Assembly (NCBI GenBank): GCA_029959195.1
Contig: CP114119.1
Coordinates: forward strand, 1,922,001 to 1,986,000
Length of the DNA: 64,000 nucleotides
Direction: 5' to 3'
Source of the DNA: Dictyophora rubrovolvata
Lineage: Eukaryota > Basidiomycota > Agaricomycetes > Phallales > Phallaceae
Below the pieces are notes generated by a model. It was not told the DNA's origin. It searched no databases and saw only the letters and a list, made by a program, of their open reading frames with translations. The position numbers were made by a program, and so were the translations under genes. Of the stretch, positions 34,269 through 45,892 are shown one piece after another (positions within the stretch are counted from its first letter, which is position 1; every line of letters starts with the position of its first letter).

Positions 34269-35347
34269 TTACAGCACCGTCAGGACTTGTTGGCCATCCC
34301 AAGCTGAGCCAGGGTCAAGGTCAATCCAGTAAGAAGCCGCTCCGGGTTCAACACATATGAAATGTTCCCTGGAAATGATACCTTGAACGCGCATGTAATT
34401 TGTGCGTTATGATTACATACCATCCTCCTTCGGCAAGATCTGACATCTTCCTGCCGTCAAGTCCCGGATTCCAGATGACGACGTCGTTAAAACCAGAAGA
34501 ACGGACTAGGATTTCCTGTTCTCCCCCCACGACTTTATACGCACCCCCACCCTGCTTGTAAACATAGTCTGCAGGTTCTTTTACGTCTACTTTGTCACGT
34601 GTCTCGACTTCTTCCGGTAATCCTTGCTTCAATTTATTGATATATGTGAGACCTTTCAAAGGCACAACAGTTGATACTGCAGCCTCAGTTCGAATATATG
34701 TATGAAGAAGCGCTTGGAAAGTAAAAACAGTTGTTTCGGAGGGGTTCCTGACTTGGAGATGAGAAGTAAGCTGATGGGCAGTCAAGGTAATTGTGTAGGA
34801 GAGCTGGAATGGTGCTTGGAACTTGGCTTTTATAGTATCGTTAGGCTCCAGGGCTGAAAGAAAATTAAATGAGGTCTAAAAACTGCAGGACGCGAAGTGG
34901 CTTACTGAGACGGACTGACACACCATCTTGGCTGTCTAGAACTGTACGATCAAAGCTCCAAACTTCGCTTCTAGCAAAACCGTGCTGCGACAGCTGACTA
35001 TGTTCTGACCTCGTCGGCGGGCCGAAGAAAGGGAAAACTATAGGAATGCCTCCTCTAACTGGCTTGGATCCATCCAAGAATGCCTTGGGAGAAGTGTACA
35101 ATCTCTCGGAAATAACACCATCGGTACTGCTGGGTGCCTTCCAGGAGATAATCTATTGAGCTGTGAATTAAATGCCAATTCGTAGCATTATCAGATCCTA
35201 CTGTCGCGCCATACAACAGCAGAATAACAGAGGAACCCTATGAATTAAGAGGGGGCATTAATCTTTGCTTATAACTGACATTTAGCTGATATATCTCACG
35301 TTTGGATGAGAAAGTATAATTTTAGTATCCGGCACTTCAACGGGCAT
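34269..35347 (-). CDS. Glucose-6-phosphate 1-epimerase (aldose-1-epimerase family, YMR099C-like)
   Basis: Hexose-6-phosphate mutarotase that interconverts alpha and beta glucose-6-phosphate. The start ATG 35347 gives MPVEVPDTKIILSHPN, then GSSVILLLYGATVISWKAPS, SERLYTSPKAFLDGSKPVRG and GIPIVFPFFGPP. HGFARSEVWSFDRT follows (His and Arg of the substrate site), then NPSETTVFTFQALLHTYIRT with the catalytic His region. VVPLKGLTYINKLKQG, FNDVVIWNPGLDGRKMSDLA and the last exon FVCVEPGAASYWIDLDPGSA complete it. The catalytic Glu sits in CVEPG. The stop is at 34269-34271. GGIPxxFPxFG and the late VEPG are typical of the G6P 1-epimerase subgroup rather than galactose mutarotases. Four introns are seen. 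Confidence 0.92.
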
Positions 35348-35546
35348 GTTTCATACCAAGTGAGAAGAGAAGGAAGACGAGTGTTTAATTACTGGTGGTG
35401 TGTAAAGTCGAGCTGGACTGAGAGTCATTCCGGCAGAACATAGTTACACCCGGCAACGGATCTGATGTCACTTAGTTGTGACCTGTGCTTACCAACTTGT
35501 AATCTACCAGCTCTCATCGCTATTCCCCTCATTGAAGGCTATCCTA

Positions 35547-36132
35547 ATGAAACTACATTCATCATACCCGACGTTATTGTCTCTTATTGTTCTTTCCCTC
35601 GTGCATCAGTCATCTTCTCAGTCATCTTCTCAGTCGTCTTCTCAGTCGTCTTCTCAGCTGTCATCGTCGGCACCCCCAAAATCGCCGGTTCGTTGATTTG
35701 AGCGAAAACACGTTGCGGTCATGTTGACGGTTCTTCAACTTTTTTTTTTAGAGCGCTACAACACCGTTCACAACGACATTTGTTAGCACGAATTTAGTTG
35801 CCGTGAATGGCCAGACGCAGACGCAAGAGATTTCCATAACCCAGGTTATCACGCCTGCAGCTCCCTCACCGACAAACAATGGAAATTCCTCAAATACGAA
35901 CTCAACCAATGGCAACCACACGAGTAACAATACTACTCCGAGCATTCTTCCTACGGCGAGACCTAGCGTTGACGGTGGAGGCAATCCGGGAGGCCTTGCT
36001 CCGAGCCCTGGAGGTAACAATGGACAATTTGGCCCGGGAGACAACTTCATTGCAGGGGCGCTGGCGTTGCAAGTGAACATTGCCCTCGTAACTTTGGCAG
36101 GAATCGCGGTTGGAGCAGCAATGGTTCTGTAG
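35547..36132 (+). CDS. Ser/Thr/Asn-rich secreted, probably GPI-anchored surface protein
   Basis: Likely cell-surface protein without an enzymatic domain. The start ATG 35547 gives MKLHSSYPTLLSLIVLSLVH, a signal peptide. A tandem QSSS repeat follows, encoded by a 12-base repeat (35607-35656). One intron (GTTCGT donor after AAATCGCCG, T-rich tract before the AG near 35752) leads to SATTPFTTTFVSTNLVAVNG, then Asn/Thr/Gly-rich sequence (NGNSSNTNSTNGNHTSNNTT) with many N-glycosylation sequons. The end is NFIAGALALQVNIALVTLAG and IAVGAAMVL, a hydrophobic tail consistent with a GPI-attachment signal. Basidiomycetes have many such proteins. I find no known domain, and the function is open. Confidence 0.7.
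35607..35656 (+). repeat. 12-base coding tandem repeat (Gln-Ser-Ser-Ser)
   Basis: About four copies of CAGTCNTCTTCT, differing mainly at one silent third position (A or G). They encode QSSS units directly after the signal peptide. Confidence 0.85.
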
Positions 36133-38544
36133 TAAAAATCTTGACCGGATCTTTCACCTCTGGTACTGCACTTGGACAATTACCATACCTTTCATATTCA
36201 TGCATACTTTAAGGACAAAGGATTTTATTTTATTTTTTACATGTTTGCATACCTATCCACTCGTTCCGCTTGATTAAATTGTTTTCTTCTTGAACAAGAC
36301 TCGCCCCTAGTAATGTCCAACTGAAAAAGCACGTTGTAACCCTTTTATCCCTTACAGCTTTCGAGCTAGCCATAAGGTATGGTGGTAGTGCGAGAAAATA
36401 TATGATGGAAGCCAGACGTGAACGCCGGGTGATTGCAGAAAATTGGTGGACTAGGCATCCCCAAAGGGAATGGATCCAATACGCCCAAACTGAGTGAATC
36501 CCAAAAGTCCAAACGTTGTTCAACGCTTCCACCTTGAGGGGGGATGCTTTTTGATAGTAGTTTGATCGGTATTGTAAAGGCACGCGACCTCCTGTTTTTG
36601 AGAACATTCCGTTATGAACACTAACTCAGGAGAGTCATAGAAGAGAATTCAAGGACTCTCTTGGCATCAAGACTATCTGCTCTGATAAGGCAGTCTAAGA
36701 GGCTCTTCAGGTTGAGATTCGACTTAAAGAATGATACCGTTAGGAGAACGTTAATTTGCTGAACGATAATGAGGAATGAAAGGAACTGGGAGCATAGGAT
36801 ACCTGAAAGACTTTTGAATACAATGGAAGTTACCGAAATTCGTGATTAGATCCGAGTACTAGCAGTTGATCGCTTCGGGGTAATCCGCTCCTAGAAAACT
36901 GAATTCCAAAGCCAATATGGAACACAAAGATTCTATATTCGATCTTGTCAGTTATTTGGCCCGGAGACTATTGCAAAAACAGAGCACAACACCGCAGAGG
37001 CCGAAAGGCTAAAAGGCCTAGCGAGATCTTTCTGAAATGCATCTCAACAGAGGATTAATACGGAAGATCTCGTTTTCTTTTGAAACAAATGACTTACCTG
37101 CGCCGAAGGCATTGGAACAGGCAACACCGAATTTTGATGACAAGTGGTTTGAAATTGCGGGTGAATGTGAAAAGTTTTTTTTTGCTAAAAAGTGAATTTT
37201 ACCCAGCGTAAGATAAACAATATCGCCGCGTTGCATAAATAGTTGAAACATTATCAGCTTATGCCTCCTATGAATTGCGTTCAGGCTGTCGCATCCAAAC
37301 AGGCTGTCAGACTCCCAACCCTTGGCCCGTAATAGTCTTCAACAGATATCGCCGTGAACGTGTGCCTTTCAGCGGTGAATATTGAACAACTACAAGGGGG
37401 GTTTTAAGTTAACTATATAGCTACCAATGGTCTGCCAAAACGCCGCATTTTAAGTTCAAAGCACTGCGATCAAGGATAGTCGGATAGCGAACGCGACGGA
37501 AGCAATGCTTCGGAACACATACATATGCATATGATCAAGCTATCCTGTCATCAGAGTTCAATTTTAAATCATTTTTTGGCCTTGCTTCCAGCTGACAAGA
37601 CGAAGCGTGTTTTCGATTATTTTTTTTTCGTACCTCGGCGCTCCGAATTTGAGCGGGTATCAAGGTCTTTCAGCTCGACCGAAACATGCCTTGTTCCATT
37701 TTATGGTAAAGATTAAAAAATGAACCGATTCCCGATTCGTCATGCTATCAAGGACCTATTTCAAAGCAGAGACATTCGGTCCATCTTTGAACAAAGACTT
37801 CATCATAGACACGCTCACCGAGATAGGAATATCATGAAATTCATAAAGAAAAAAAAAATGTTTCAAAACGCTTTAGGCTTGTAGCGTCCTTTTTTTCGTG
37901 GGTAAATATTATAGGGTGACTTCATTTAATCCAGTGTTTTGGTCCCTGAGTATGAGACTTGCCCGATGCATCTGGTCGCTTCCAAGCTTCTTTCCCAACT
38001 TGAGCAGAACAGCTATGAGAAGTAGATAAGCTCATACAAAAAAAAAGATGACAATTGATATGGATCTTGCACTTATTGATGGAAAGCCGAAGGATGTTGA
38101 CAGGTCGTCGCTATACCACTGTATGTGTAGCATATACTTGATGTCTGCCTGCGTGCAATATAATTCAAAATTAAAATTGGAAAGAATTCCAGGGACGGTG
38201 TCAAGTTTACAATAAACTCTGATTTTAATATCCGTCCCACGCGTTTTTCCTAATTAGACAGGTATCTACACGTTGACTTGCCACCCTTCTGATGGGCTTA
38301 TTTGCTGCTAAGTGTGAGCGGAAGAAGAAAGAACAGAATTCCTCAGACCTTGTTTTTTTTCCTTTTATTTCAGCAAGTCCAAGTCGAATCTGAAGAATTC
38401 CACAGAAGCAGCGAAGGAGCCACGCAATCGGAGATTCGATCGAGCCAAAGTTTACCCTCTCGACTAATCTGATCGGTCGGCACAAGGTTTGTCTTTCCCA
38501 TGTGACATTATGTGACGCACGATGTGTGACGTCTATGAGCTACT
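36133..38544. other. 2.4-kb gene-poor stretch
   Basis: The longest stretch without a supported gene. Open frames exist on both strands (36230-36607 and 37018-37251 minus, 37525-37716 plus, 38225-38485 minus) but none resembles a known family or has convincing splice continuity. I found no terminal repeats and no transposase or polymerase motifs. Several A or T runs lie at 37175-37190, 37618-37630 and 37849-37900. Confidence 0.5.
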
Positions 38545-39708
38545 ATGTCACTAAAGCAAGCTGTCATCATCCTCGTTGCAGCCGCGGCCTTCAGCTATCT
38601 CCACGTCTTCGATTCAATCATTAACCTTCTGTCTCGACAAAGCAGTCCTTCCATTATGAAGTTGTATGGTTTTCCGCTTTCCACGTGAGTATCTTCTTTT
38701 TTGTCTTCTAAGTACATGCTCTGATGTCGTTGTCGGGAATCTGAAACATAGTTGTACCCGACGAGTCGCGATGGTATTGAAGGAAAAAGAAGTTCCCTAC
38801 GAACTTATTCCAATCGATCTCAGCAAAGGTAGCTGGAATCATACCTAAACAAAAAAAGAAAGATCTCAATTCATTTTTGGGACCTGAATTTGATGCTAGG
38901 CGAACAAAAGAACAAATCGTTTACAGACATGCAGCCTTTTGGACAAGTTCCTGTCTTGGTTGATGGTGATATAACCCTTTTTGAAAGCCGGGCTATCGCT
39001 CGCTACATCGCCATAAAGTACGCGGACCGTGGGGCTTCTTTAATACCTTCCACTACCGATCTCATCGCAACCGCAAAATTCGAACAAGCGGCTAGTATTG
39101 AGCAAAGCAATTTCGATGTATTTGCCAGTGGAATCGCCTCTGAACTTATCTTCAAGCCGTAAATGTGTTTGTTTTCAAATTTTTGATTGATTTCACAATT
39201 GACTTGAATAGCGCGAGGGGCGGTGAGACTAATGAGAAGATAGTGGAATACTATCATACGGCCTTAGCTTCCAAATTGGATGCATATGAAGTCATTCTCG
39301 CCAAGCAGAAGTATCTAGCGGGTGATGTGAGTTCAATTTCTTATTGTGTCAGCTCCCACCCCGCACATGTTGCGTACATGCTCATGATTGACGGCTTATT
39401 GAATTGCAACACAGACGGTGACACTCGCGGATATATTCCATCTGCCTTATGGCGTCTTAATAACCCAGGTACGGAAGAATGAACATTCTTGGATAACATT
39501 TATCTTTTCTATTCGTTCTGACATCAATAACAGAGGCTGGGGTTCGATTTACTGACGTCTACAGCGAGGCCCAGCGTCCGTAGGTAAGTTTATCTTTTTT
39601 TATCCTTTGAAAAAAACTCTCGAAAAGATACATGAAACACATAATTTTAGATGGTGGGAGGATATTTCCTCCAGGCCATCCTGGTTGAGTGTCAAAGACG
39701 GTGCCTAA
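38545..39708 (+). CDS. Glutathione S-transferase (phi-like) with N-terminal hydrophobic extension
   Basis: Conjugates glutathione to electrophiles. The GST fold is complete: MKLYGFPLSTCTRRVAMVLK (Ser/Thr active-site region), KEVPYELIPIDLSKGEQKNK, MQPFGQVPVLVDGDITLFES and RAIARYIAIKYADRG. Then comes the helical domain: KFEQAASIEQSNFDVFASGI, YHTALASKLDAYEVILAKQK, YLAGDTVTLADIFHLPYGVL, ITQRLGFDLLTSTARPSVRR and WWEDISSRPSWLSVKDGA, with stop at 39706-39708. Six exons are seen. The first ATG (38545) adds 37 residues with a hydrophobic stretch (AVIILVAAAAFSYLHVF) before the canonical GST Met (38656). The protein may therefore be membrane-anchored, or the second ATG may be used for a soluble form. 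Confidence 0.9.
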
Positions 39709-40167
39709 AGGGGACTGATGACCTTATGTCCAAGGCTTTGGAATGTTTGAATTCGTTTGTATATACATGTGTAAACATAAAATTTAAGGGTGATTATTTT
39801 GAAATTACTGGCAGATCACTCCCTACGGAATTGTACCAAGACGATCAGTCACAAACTGTCACTTCGCCAATCATTCGGTTAATACATCAACGTCGGACAT
39901 GCTACGCCGAAACCACGGCACCCGAAAGCGAAAACGTCAAGCCATTGAACAAAACAAAATAATAAGTACATGAGGATGATGCGACAGAAAAGGTAAGATG
40001 ACAGTAGACATGCTTGCTGCGTGAATAGAATTGTACAGAGATATAGATGGCATGAGGGAAAACAAAGACAGGAATTCGACGGAACAACGACGTACATACT
40101 AGATATCTAAAAAGCAAAGGGAGAAAAAAAAAGCGGCATACTTATACAAAAATAGTTTAAAGAGTTT
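39709..40167. other. Convergent 3' region between GST and bZIP genes
   Basis: No gene seen; this is a 3'-3' gap. An A-rich run lies at 40120-40132. Confidence 0.4.
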
Positions 40168-41773
40168 TCATATTTCGACATCATCTAAGCATTCACTTTT
40201 CCGTTTCACCCGCATCCGCGGGGTTGTCTCATCCGTCACTGGAGGTTGGAGCCCTAAGCCAATCCCTCGCGCGGAAAGCAAGCTTAGCGCAACTTTACTG
40301 GTCGAATCGGACGTTTTCTTGACCCTTGTTCTAGGCCTTCTCAGAGAGCCAAATGCCTGCGCTTTAATGACTGCAAGTGTGTTTGAGACAGCCATATCCC
40401 GCTCACGCAAGTCGTTACCTCGCAGAGGGGGAGACAGGGAAGGAGAGTGCGGTGCAAATGTGTGTCGGCGTGGCCGAGCAGCATTGGAAGTGAAATCGTT
40501 CTCATTGATGCTGGAGGGATCTTCACTATTGAAATGATCGCTGTCAGGAGGCGATATGTCCGCACTTGCACCATAGAAATCGTTGCCACGAGGGTGTGGA
40601 CCAGAATAAGAGCGACGCTGCCGAACGCAACGCTCGCTTTCAGAGACAGACTGTCGAGTAGTCGTCGTCGTGGATGTTGAGTAGCCTTCAGACCCACATT
40701 CCGTCATGAGAGAATTCGTTTCTAAAAGAAAAATTATAAAACGAAAAAAGAACTCATAAGTTCGTTGTATTAGGCTGAAAATAGACTAAAAATGCCGACC
40801 ATATGATGCATTCGACATAGTGACCAAATCAAGGCTACGGCTATCATGTCCTGCTAGAGAGAATCGCGAGCTGAAAGAGACACTTGAAGGGGATTCTGAG
40901 GCGGACGAAGGTTGAGACTGGTCGATGCATGGGGTACGTGTGTTGGAGAAGGAAGCGGCGGGGACCCAGTTAGGGTCCGAACTCGAAGAGTAAGTGGCAG
41001 AAACACCATGACTAGCTGACGAGGAAGGAAAGCGTTGATCTGAATCTCAAATGTTATTATCATGGTAGAACAGGGCGAAAAGAAGCAGTATCTGTACTAG
41101 TAGAAAACCGAAGCGCGTCGGACTCGGCGAAACTTAACGTTCTTAAATTATACGTTGCTGAATGAGTGGAATCAGAATTCACAGGTGGCAATCGAGGAGG
41201 GAAATCGTTCAAATGGTGAGGATCGTCTAAGCCTAACGCCTGCAGTTTAGCAACCCAAAACTCGCGCCACTGCCTTTCCCTGTCCCTATTCTCTCTTTGA
41301 AGGGACTCGACTGATGACCGAAGATGATTGTTTTCCCGACGAAGGTCATCGGCGTCGTTTCTACTTTCCCGACAGCTGTCCTGGAGCGACATAACGACTG
41401 CCTCAAGACTGAGTACTTTTCGTGGACAAAGAGATCAGGGGAGAAGAACGATAAGTCAACAGACAAAATTCCACCAAAAAAAACCAAACAATGCTAGGGA
41501 AAAACTAGCATGCTCTCTCATACCTGTTTCTTCTAGACTGGAAATATAATTAGCTCTCCGCGCTCTAAATGCTGCCTGAGCGTCCGCATTTTTCTTGCGA
41601 CGCATGGAAGCAACCTGTGCTTGTGACAAGTGCAGCTCATTGGAAGGAGTTGAATGCGAAGTTTGTGAAGCTGGCAGTTGCTGAGGCGGGAGGGTTGGCG
41701 ATAATATATCTGAATGTGAAGTAAATTTGGCAATGGGAGAATGGATGGAGAGGGAATTATAGTTAGTGTCCAT
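40168..41773 (-). CDS. bZIP transcription factor
   Basis: Probable nuclear DNA-binding regulator. The start ATG 41773 gives MDTNYNSLSIHSPIAKFTSH. The basic region reads SMRRKKNADAQAAFRARRAN (NxxAxxAFRxRR), followed by YISSLEET and, in the next exon, LEAVVMSLQDSCRE. A coiled coil continues (LRRENNHLRSSVESLQRENR) with Leu or similar residues at heptad spacing. LQALGLDDPHHLNDFPPRLP ends the structured part. The rest is Ser/Pro-rich: FPSSSASHGVSATYSSSSDP, then SYSGPHPRGNDFYGASADIS. A basic C-terminal stretch is present (FGSLRRPRTRVKKTSD), with PRMRVKRKSECLDDVEI at the end. Four exons are read. The basic region resembles the Yap/CREB-type fungal bZIPs, but no Cys-rich Yap redox domain is evident, so target and signal are unknown. 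Confidence 0.82.
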
Positions 41774-42265
41774 TGTATAGATAATATAGAAATATAGGAA
41801 AAATACGAAGAAGAGAAGAGGAAGTGATGCGAGGAAATATAGCAGGAGGAGAAGGGAGGAGGAGGGAGGAGGAGGAGGAGGAGGAGGAGGAGGAGAGCTG
41901 AAGTGACAGTTGGATGTTAAAAAAACGTAGTTATTGGCCTCGGGACGATATTCCCGGCAAAAGATACGCAGTGTCGCATTCCACTGGAAAAAAAAATATA
42001 ATTTATTTTACATAAATTTATTTTCGCCCTTTTTCTATTATTTTGTCCGGACCTCATTTCTCTGGCTGGCCTTTTTTCTTGACCACCCTAAGCGCTCGGA
42101 ACGGCAACGAGGCACGCGGCCTCTTCCTCAAGGCATTATGTGGCGGAAGCATTCTGGGGCAAAAGCCTAGATTCGGTCAAGACGTTTGTATCTCCTTTGT
42201 TTTTCTTTTCTTTTCTTTTCCACAACACACACACGCTTAATTTAGTTGGTTCGTTTGTCTGCTTT
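41774..42265. other. bZIP promoter and APC4 3' end, with GGA repeat
   Basis: Contains a purine (GGA/GAG)n tract at 41843-41895 upstream of the bZIP gene. No gene seen. The plus-strand open frames that start here and run to 42509 lie over the APC4 3' exon in another frame. Confidence 0.5.
41843..41895. repeat. (GGA)n purine microsatellite
   Basis: Over 50 bases of nearly pure GGA/GAG triplets, located 70-120 bases upstream of the bZIP start codon. Confidence 0.9.
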
Positions 42266-45200
42266 CTATTCTCTCATGTCGCCCTCCTCTTCCTCGCCAC
42301 CAGCTTCTCCATCCTCCTCCTGCTCAGCTTCTTCGTCCTCTTCCGCCATGTCAACCACTTCCATTTCCAGTCCTCTGCCGTCCAAAACGCATACTGTTTG
42401 TCGTCCTGGTCGGCCATTGACCGTCATCATTACCTGCTCCACGCTTCGTAGTCCTAGCTTTCTCGAACCTACTAGACGCAGTGGATTACCACTTTTATTT
42501 TCGTTCTAATTACCGCACGTTGTATTACTGTTAGAACAAAATTTCTTTGAAACCAGGATAAACCCTTACTTGTTGATGGCTCATGACGTTATGTATCAAA
42601 CTCTCCCGCCAAACATTCTGGGGACCCAGCCCCGCATCGGTCGTTCTGCTGTATTTCAGATCTTGATAGTTCATCATCCCGAGATATGCAGGTGCTAAAA
42701 AAAATGGTGCATCAGCTCAATTCATTTCACTTGTCCCAATTTACCCTCCAGCTCTCCGCTTTTTTCAGTCTTAATAATTAGGACGACGTATTTATCGTCA
42801 AAAAAATCGAAGTCCATTATTTTCACGGGAAGATTTTCTTCCCCATCCCCATCACATGCAATTGTAGCCACGTCCAGTTTCACTGCATGCTTGTGAACCC
42901 TGAAATCAGTATTAGTGTCGTATTGCAATCGTATCAGGCACACTGTAATTGCAATATCTCACAGTTAGTACAAAAATTAATATACGTTGATGATTATTGT
43001 TCTTCACTCACAGCGTTGATGAGAGCCTTCCCCGTGTGAATTTAAACTTAATACAAACTGCGTCGCAACACCGTCCTGTGTACCTCGAAACTTAAGCGGC
43101 CAGCCATTTTGTGAAAAATGAAATCACGAAGTCCCGCACCTGAATCGTTGTTCTTTCGCGCATTTTGTAATCACGAGCTTCTTTTCCATTGCTTCCCGTT
43201 TTCGTTGGTTGCTTTGTTCGTCGATCAATAGTAACATGTTGCCCAGCTCCAAGACCAGCTGGAGCAAAAATTTGTTGACATATTTTAGCGATCTCGTTGA
43301 CCAGACCCTCCAAATTGCGATCCATTTTTGAGATATCTTTCAGTTGCGGTGCCTTAAATAGAAGGGTATTGTCCAAATTTAAACATTGGAAAATTGGATG
43401 AAACTGTGGCTAACACTCACTTCTTCCCATGGTCGGGGAAAGGGTTTATCAAGAACTTGCCTTGCTGCTTTAATAGCATCCTCAAGTGTGGCCGGCGTCG
43501 TAGGCGCACGCACATCGTATGGCGTTACGGCAGGTATTCGACTTTTTCCCCCTTGATCGAAAAAATCTTCTAATCCACTTCCATTAACACCATTCATCAG
43601 ATATCGGTTTACTTCCAGTACATCCCAGCTGAGCGCACGTATCCGGAAATCCTCGGTGCCGTCGTTATTAGCCTTGTTGATTTCTGTATGTCGGCAAATT
43701 CAAGTAAATTAATAAGGAAAGTATAAAGAGAAATAATTACCATATCTGAGCCATATTTTGAACTCCCTAAACTGATAGAGCTGTTCCCTTGCCATTGACG
43801 CCATCCATGTCGATAAAACAATGGCTTTTCGCAACCAGTCCGTCACATTATCGACCAATTTTTCATCAAACTGGTACATGCCGTACTTTTGTGGTCTGCA
43901 ATGCCGAGTGTTAAAGAAAGAAACTAGCGAAATGACTGAATAAACAATGACAATTTGCACCATCCCTTCACCTCCCTCATAATTATATATAATCGTTGGG
44001 CAGCGAGAACAAGACGCTTTTCAGAAAAGTCTCTGAGTTTTGTTAGAGCTTCAGTCATACTGGTTTCCCATTTTGATATTCCCTAGAAGGTCGACACTTA
44101 ATAATGATTTGGGTGCACGAGACAGCAAAAAAAATGCCAACACGCTCGCTTGAATTGCCAAAGACATCGTTCAGTGCGTCCGTAGGACGTCCACCGACTA
44201 ATAGAGAAGTTAAATCGCAAATTGCATTTGGTGGCTTCCCTAAGTATAGACGGTTGCGAAACGTCAATTCACTTTTAATTTAATATCGCTCGTTGACTAA
44301 CCTGCGACATGCATACTCTGCCGAGTTTCGATTTCTTTGATCCATTTCGGACCTATGGCATGTGCACCGTCCCCTTGTTCACCTATCCAGGTAATTCGCA
44401 TTTCTTCCATAACGCGTAGCATATACCAGGCTAAATCACGCGCTGCAGATGACGCTCTCGCTACCTCTCGAATTTGAGATGAGCGGAGAGGAGTTAAATC
44501 CAGTACGCTTGGTACAATGGTTGTCATCACTTTATCTTCAATGTGATAACTTACATGACAAAAAATGGTTTGATTCACCAGAGATGGCGCTAAGGATGAG
44601 ATCTGAGCAGACACACTGTTCTTGACCTCGGCAACAGACTGAGAACCGAGTGGATAGGTAGCGTCGAGGAAAAAATGGCATTGGCAATGGTCGTCAGCGA
44701 CCACAACGATGCTATCATAGTTCAATGAAGCCTCAACCCGAACGTCGTCCAAGACTTCTTCCGGAAGACCGGGTCGCCTTTTCGGATCGCCTGGCCGAGG
44801 GTATGGCTTAATAGATGCTGCCACAAGATCAGGGGGAAGGGCAGGCCAGTCCGCAATGCTATCGGGCAATTTGGGTACTTTTGTACTTGAGGTTGGCAAT
44901 ATTCCTTGGAATGAAAAAAGGTCGGATGTTCTGTTCAAATATAGATATGAATGTATGGGTATGATCAGCCAAACCAAAAAGGTGCAAGGTCGGCATCTCA
45001 CGTGATTGGAGAAGTGTCGTCCTTCAAAGGATCAAGGAGAGGCTGCATTTTGAGCTGAGAGAGTGCGGAGCCGGGCTATGTTTCGTTAGTGAGGAAGGCG
45101 CCCCGAAAGAGTGCGAGCAACTATGTTCCCTACAATGGTCTTATTGCGTTTGAAGAAGTCGGGTATTTCCGGCCCTTTCTTCGAAAGAGGATTAAATTTG

Positions 45201-45661
45201 ATCCACCAGATGTTCGTAATGCGAAAATTGGGAAAAGTGCTGGACGAACTGGGAGAAAACGAGACGGAGCGCTCTCGTCGTCCATCTTGTATCGAATGAA
45301 TGCTTAGGCGAGGGGGATGGTGTGAAATTAGGATTGACATTCCTGCGGTATATCATTCCCAATTTTATAAAAGATTTATCAATATTGAAAGAAAGAAATG
45401 AAATCCCCGATAAATAAAATAGTTACCGTCTGGACTCCATGCGATTCCAGTTACCTCCTCATGCGCTGCATTGCCAACGCTGACATCCACTTCCCATTTC
45501 TTTCCACCTTGCATCTTCCATAAGCTTATGGTGTCTTTATTGCCAAGGCGCGAAATAACAAGCAAAAGATCTTTGTCCGGACTGCAGGAAGATTGCAGGA
45601 CATGGGAGGGCGAGCTGAGACGAAGAATGGCCAAGGACTCAAAGCTGTCTCCTTGTAACAT
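42266..45661 (-). CDS. APC4: Anaphase-promoting complex subunit 4 (APC4)
   Basis: Scaffold subunit of the APC/C ubiquitin ligase. The start ATG 45661 gives MLQGDSFESLAILRLSSPSH, followed by beta-propeller strands: SCSPDKDLLLVISRLGNKDT, ISLWKMQGGKKWEVDV and VTGIAWSPDG. HHPPRLSIHSIQDGRRERSV is next. Joined exons read GNI, PGSALSQLKMQPLLDPLKDD and then LPTSSTKVPKLPDSIADWPA. The APC4 long helical domain shows LDLTPLRSSQIREVARASSA, IGPKWIKEIETRQSM, GRPTDALNDVFGN and PQKYGMYQFDEKLVDNVTDW. The last exons give MMNYQDLKYSRTTDAGLGPQ and NENKSGNPLRLVGSRKLGLR, then MMTVNGRPGRQTVCVLDGRG. The tail is very acidic (EEDEEAEQEEDGEAGGEEEE) and the stop is 42266-42268. About twelve exons are read. The C-terminal VNGRxGRxxxCVLDG motif confirms the family. 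Confidence 0.9.
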
Positions 45662-45892
45662 TGTATATGATTCCGGAAACGTCAAAGTTCATACAAAATT
45701 GAGGGCACCGTGTTTGCAGAAGGATCTGCGAACTGGTCGCAAAAGGACGTAACAATGAACAGGATTGATTAGCATCCATTCAGTGGTTTTCAGACGTGTT
45801 TGCATTTTCCCACGGCACGAAGCCCGCACATGATTGAACTTTTTGAACTTGGTGGTTGGGAAGAAAGAACTTGATAGTAATACTAATAATAT

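Noticed and set aside
42140-42509. Plus-strand open frames starting in a TC-rich stretch, Ser-rich
   Set aside because: They lie over the last APC4 exon on the minus strand, which reads as a conserved C-terminus with an acidic tail. The Ser codons are the antisense of Glu/Asp codons.
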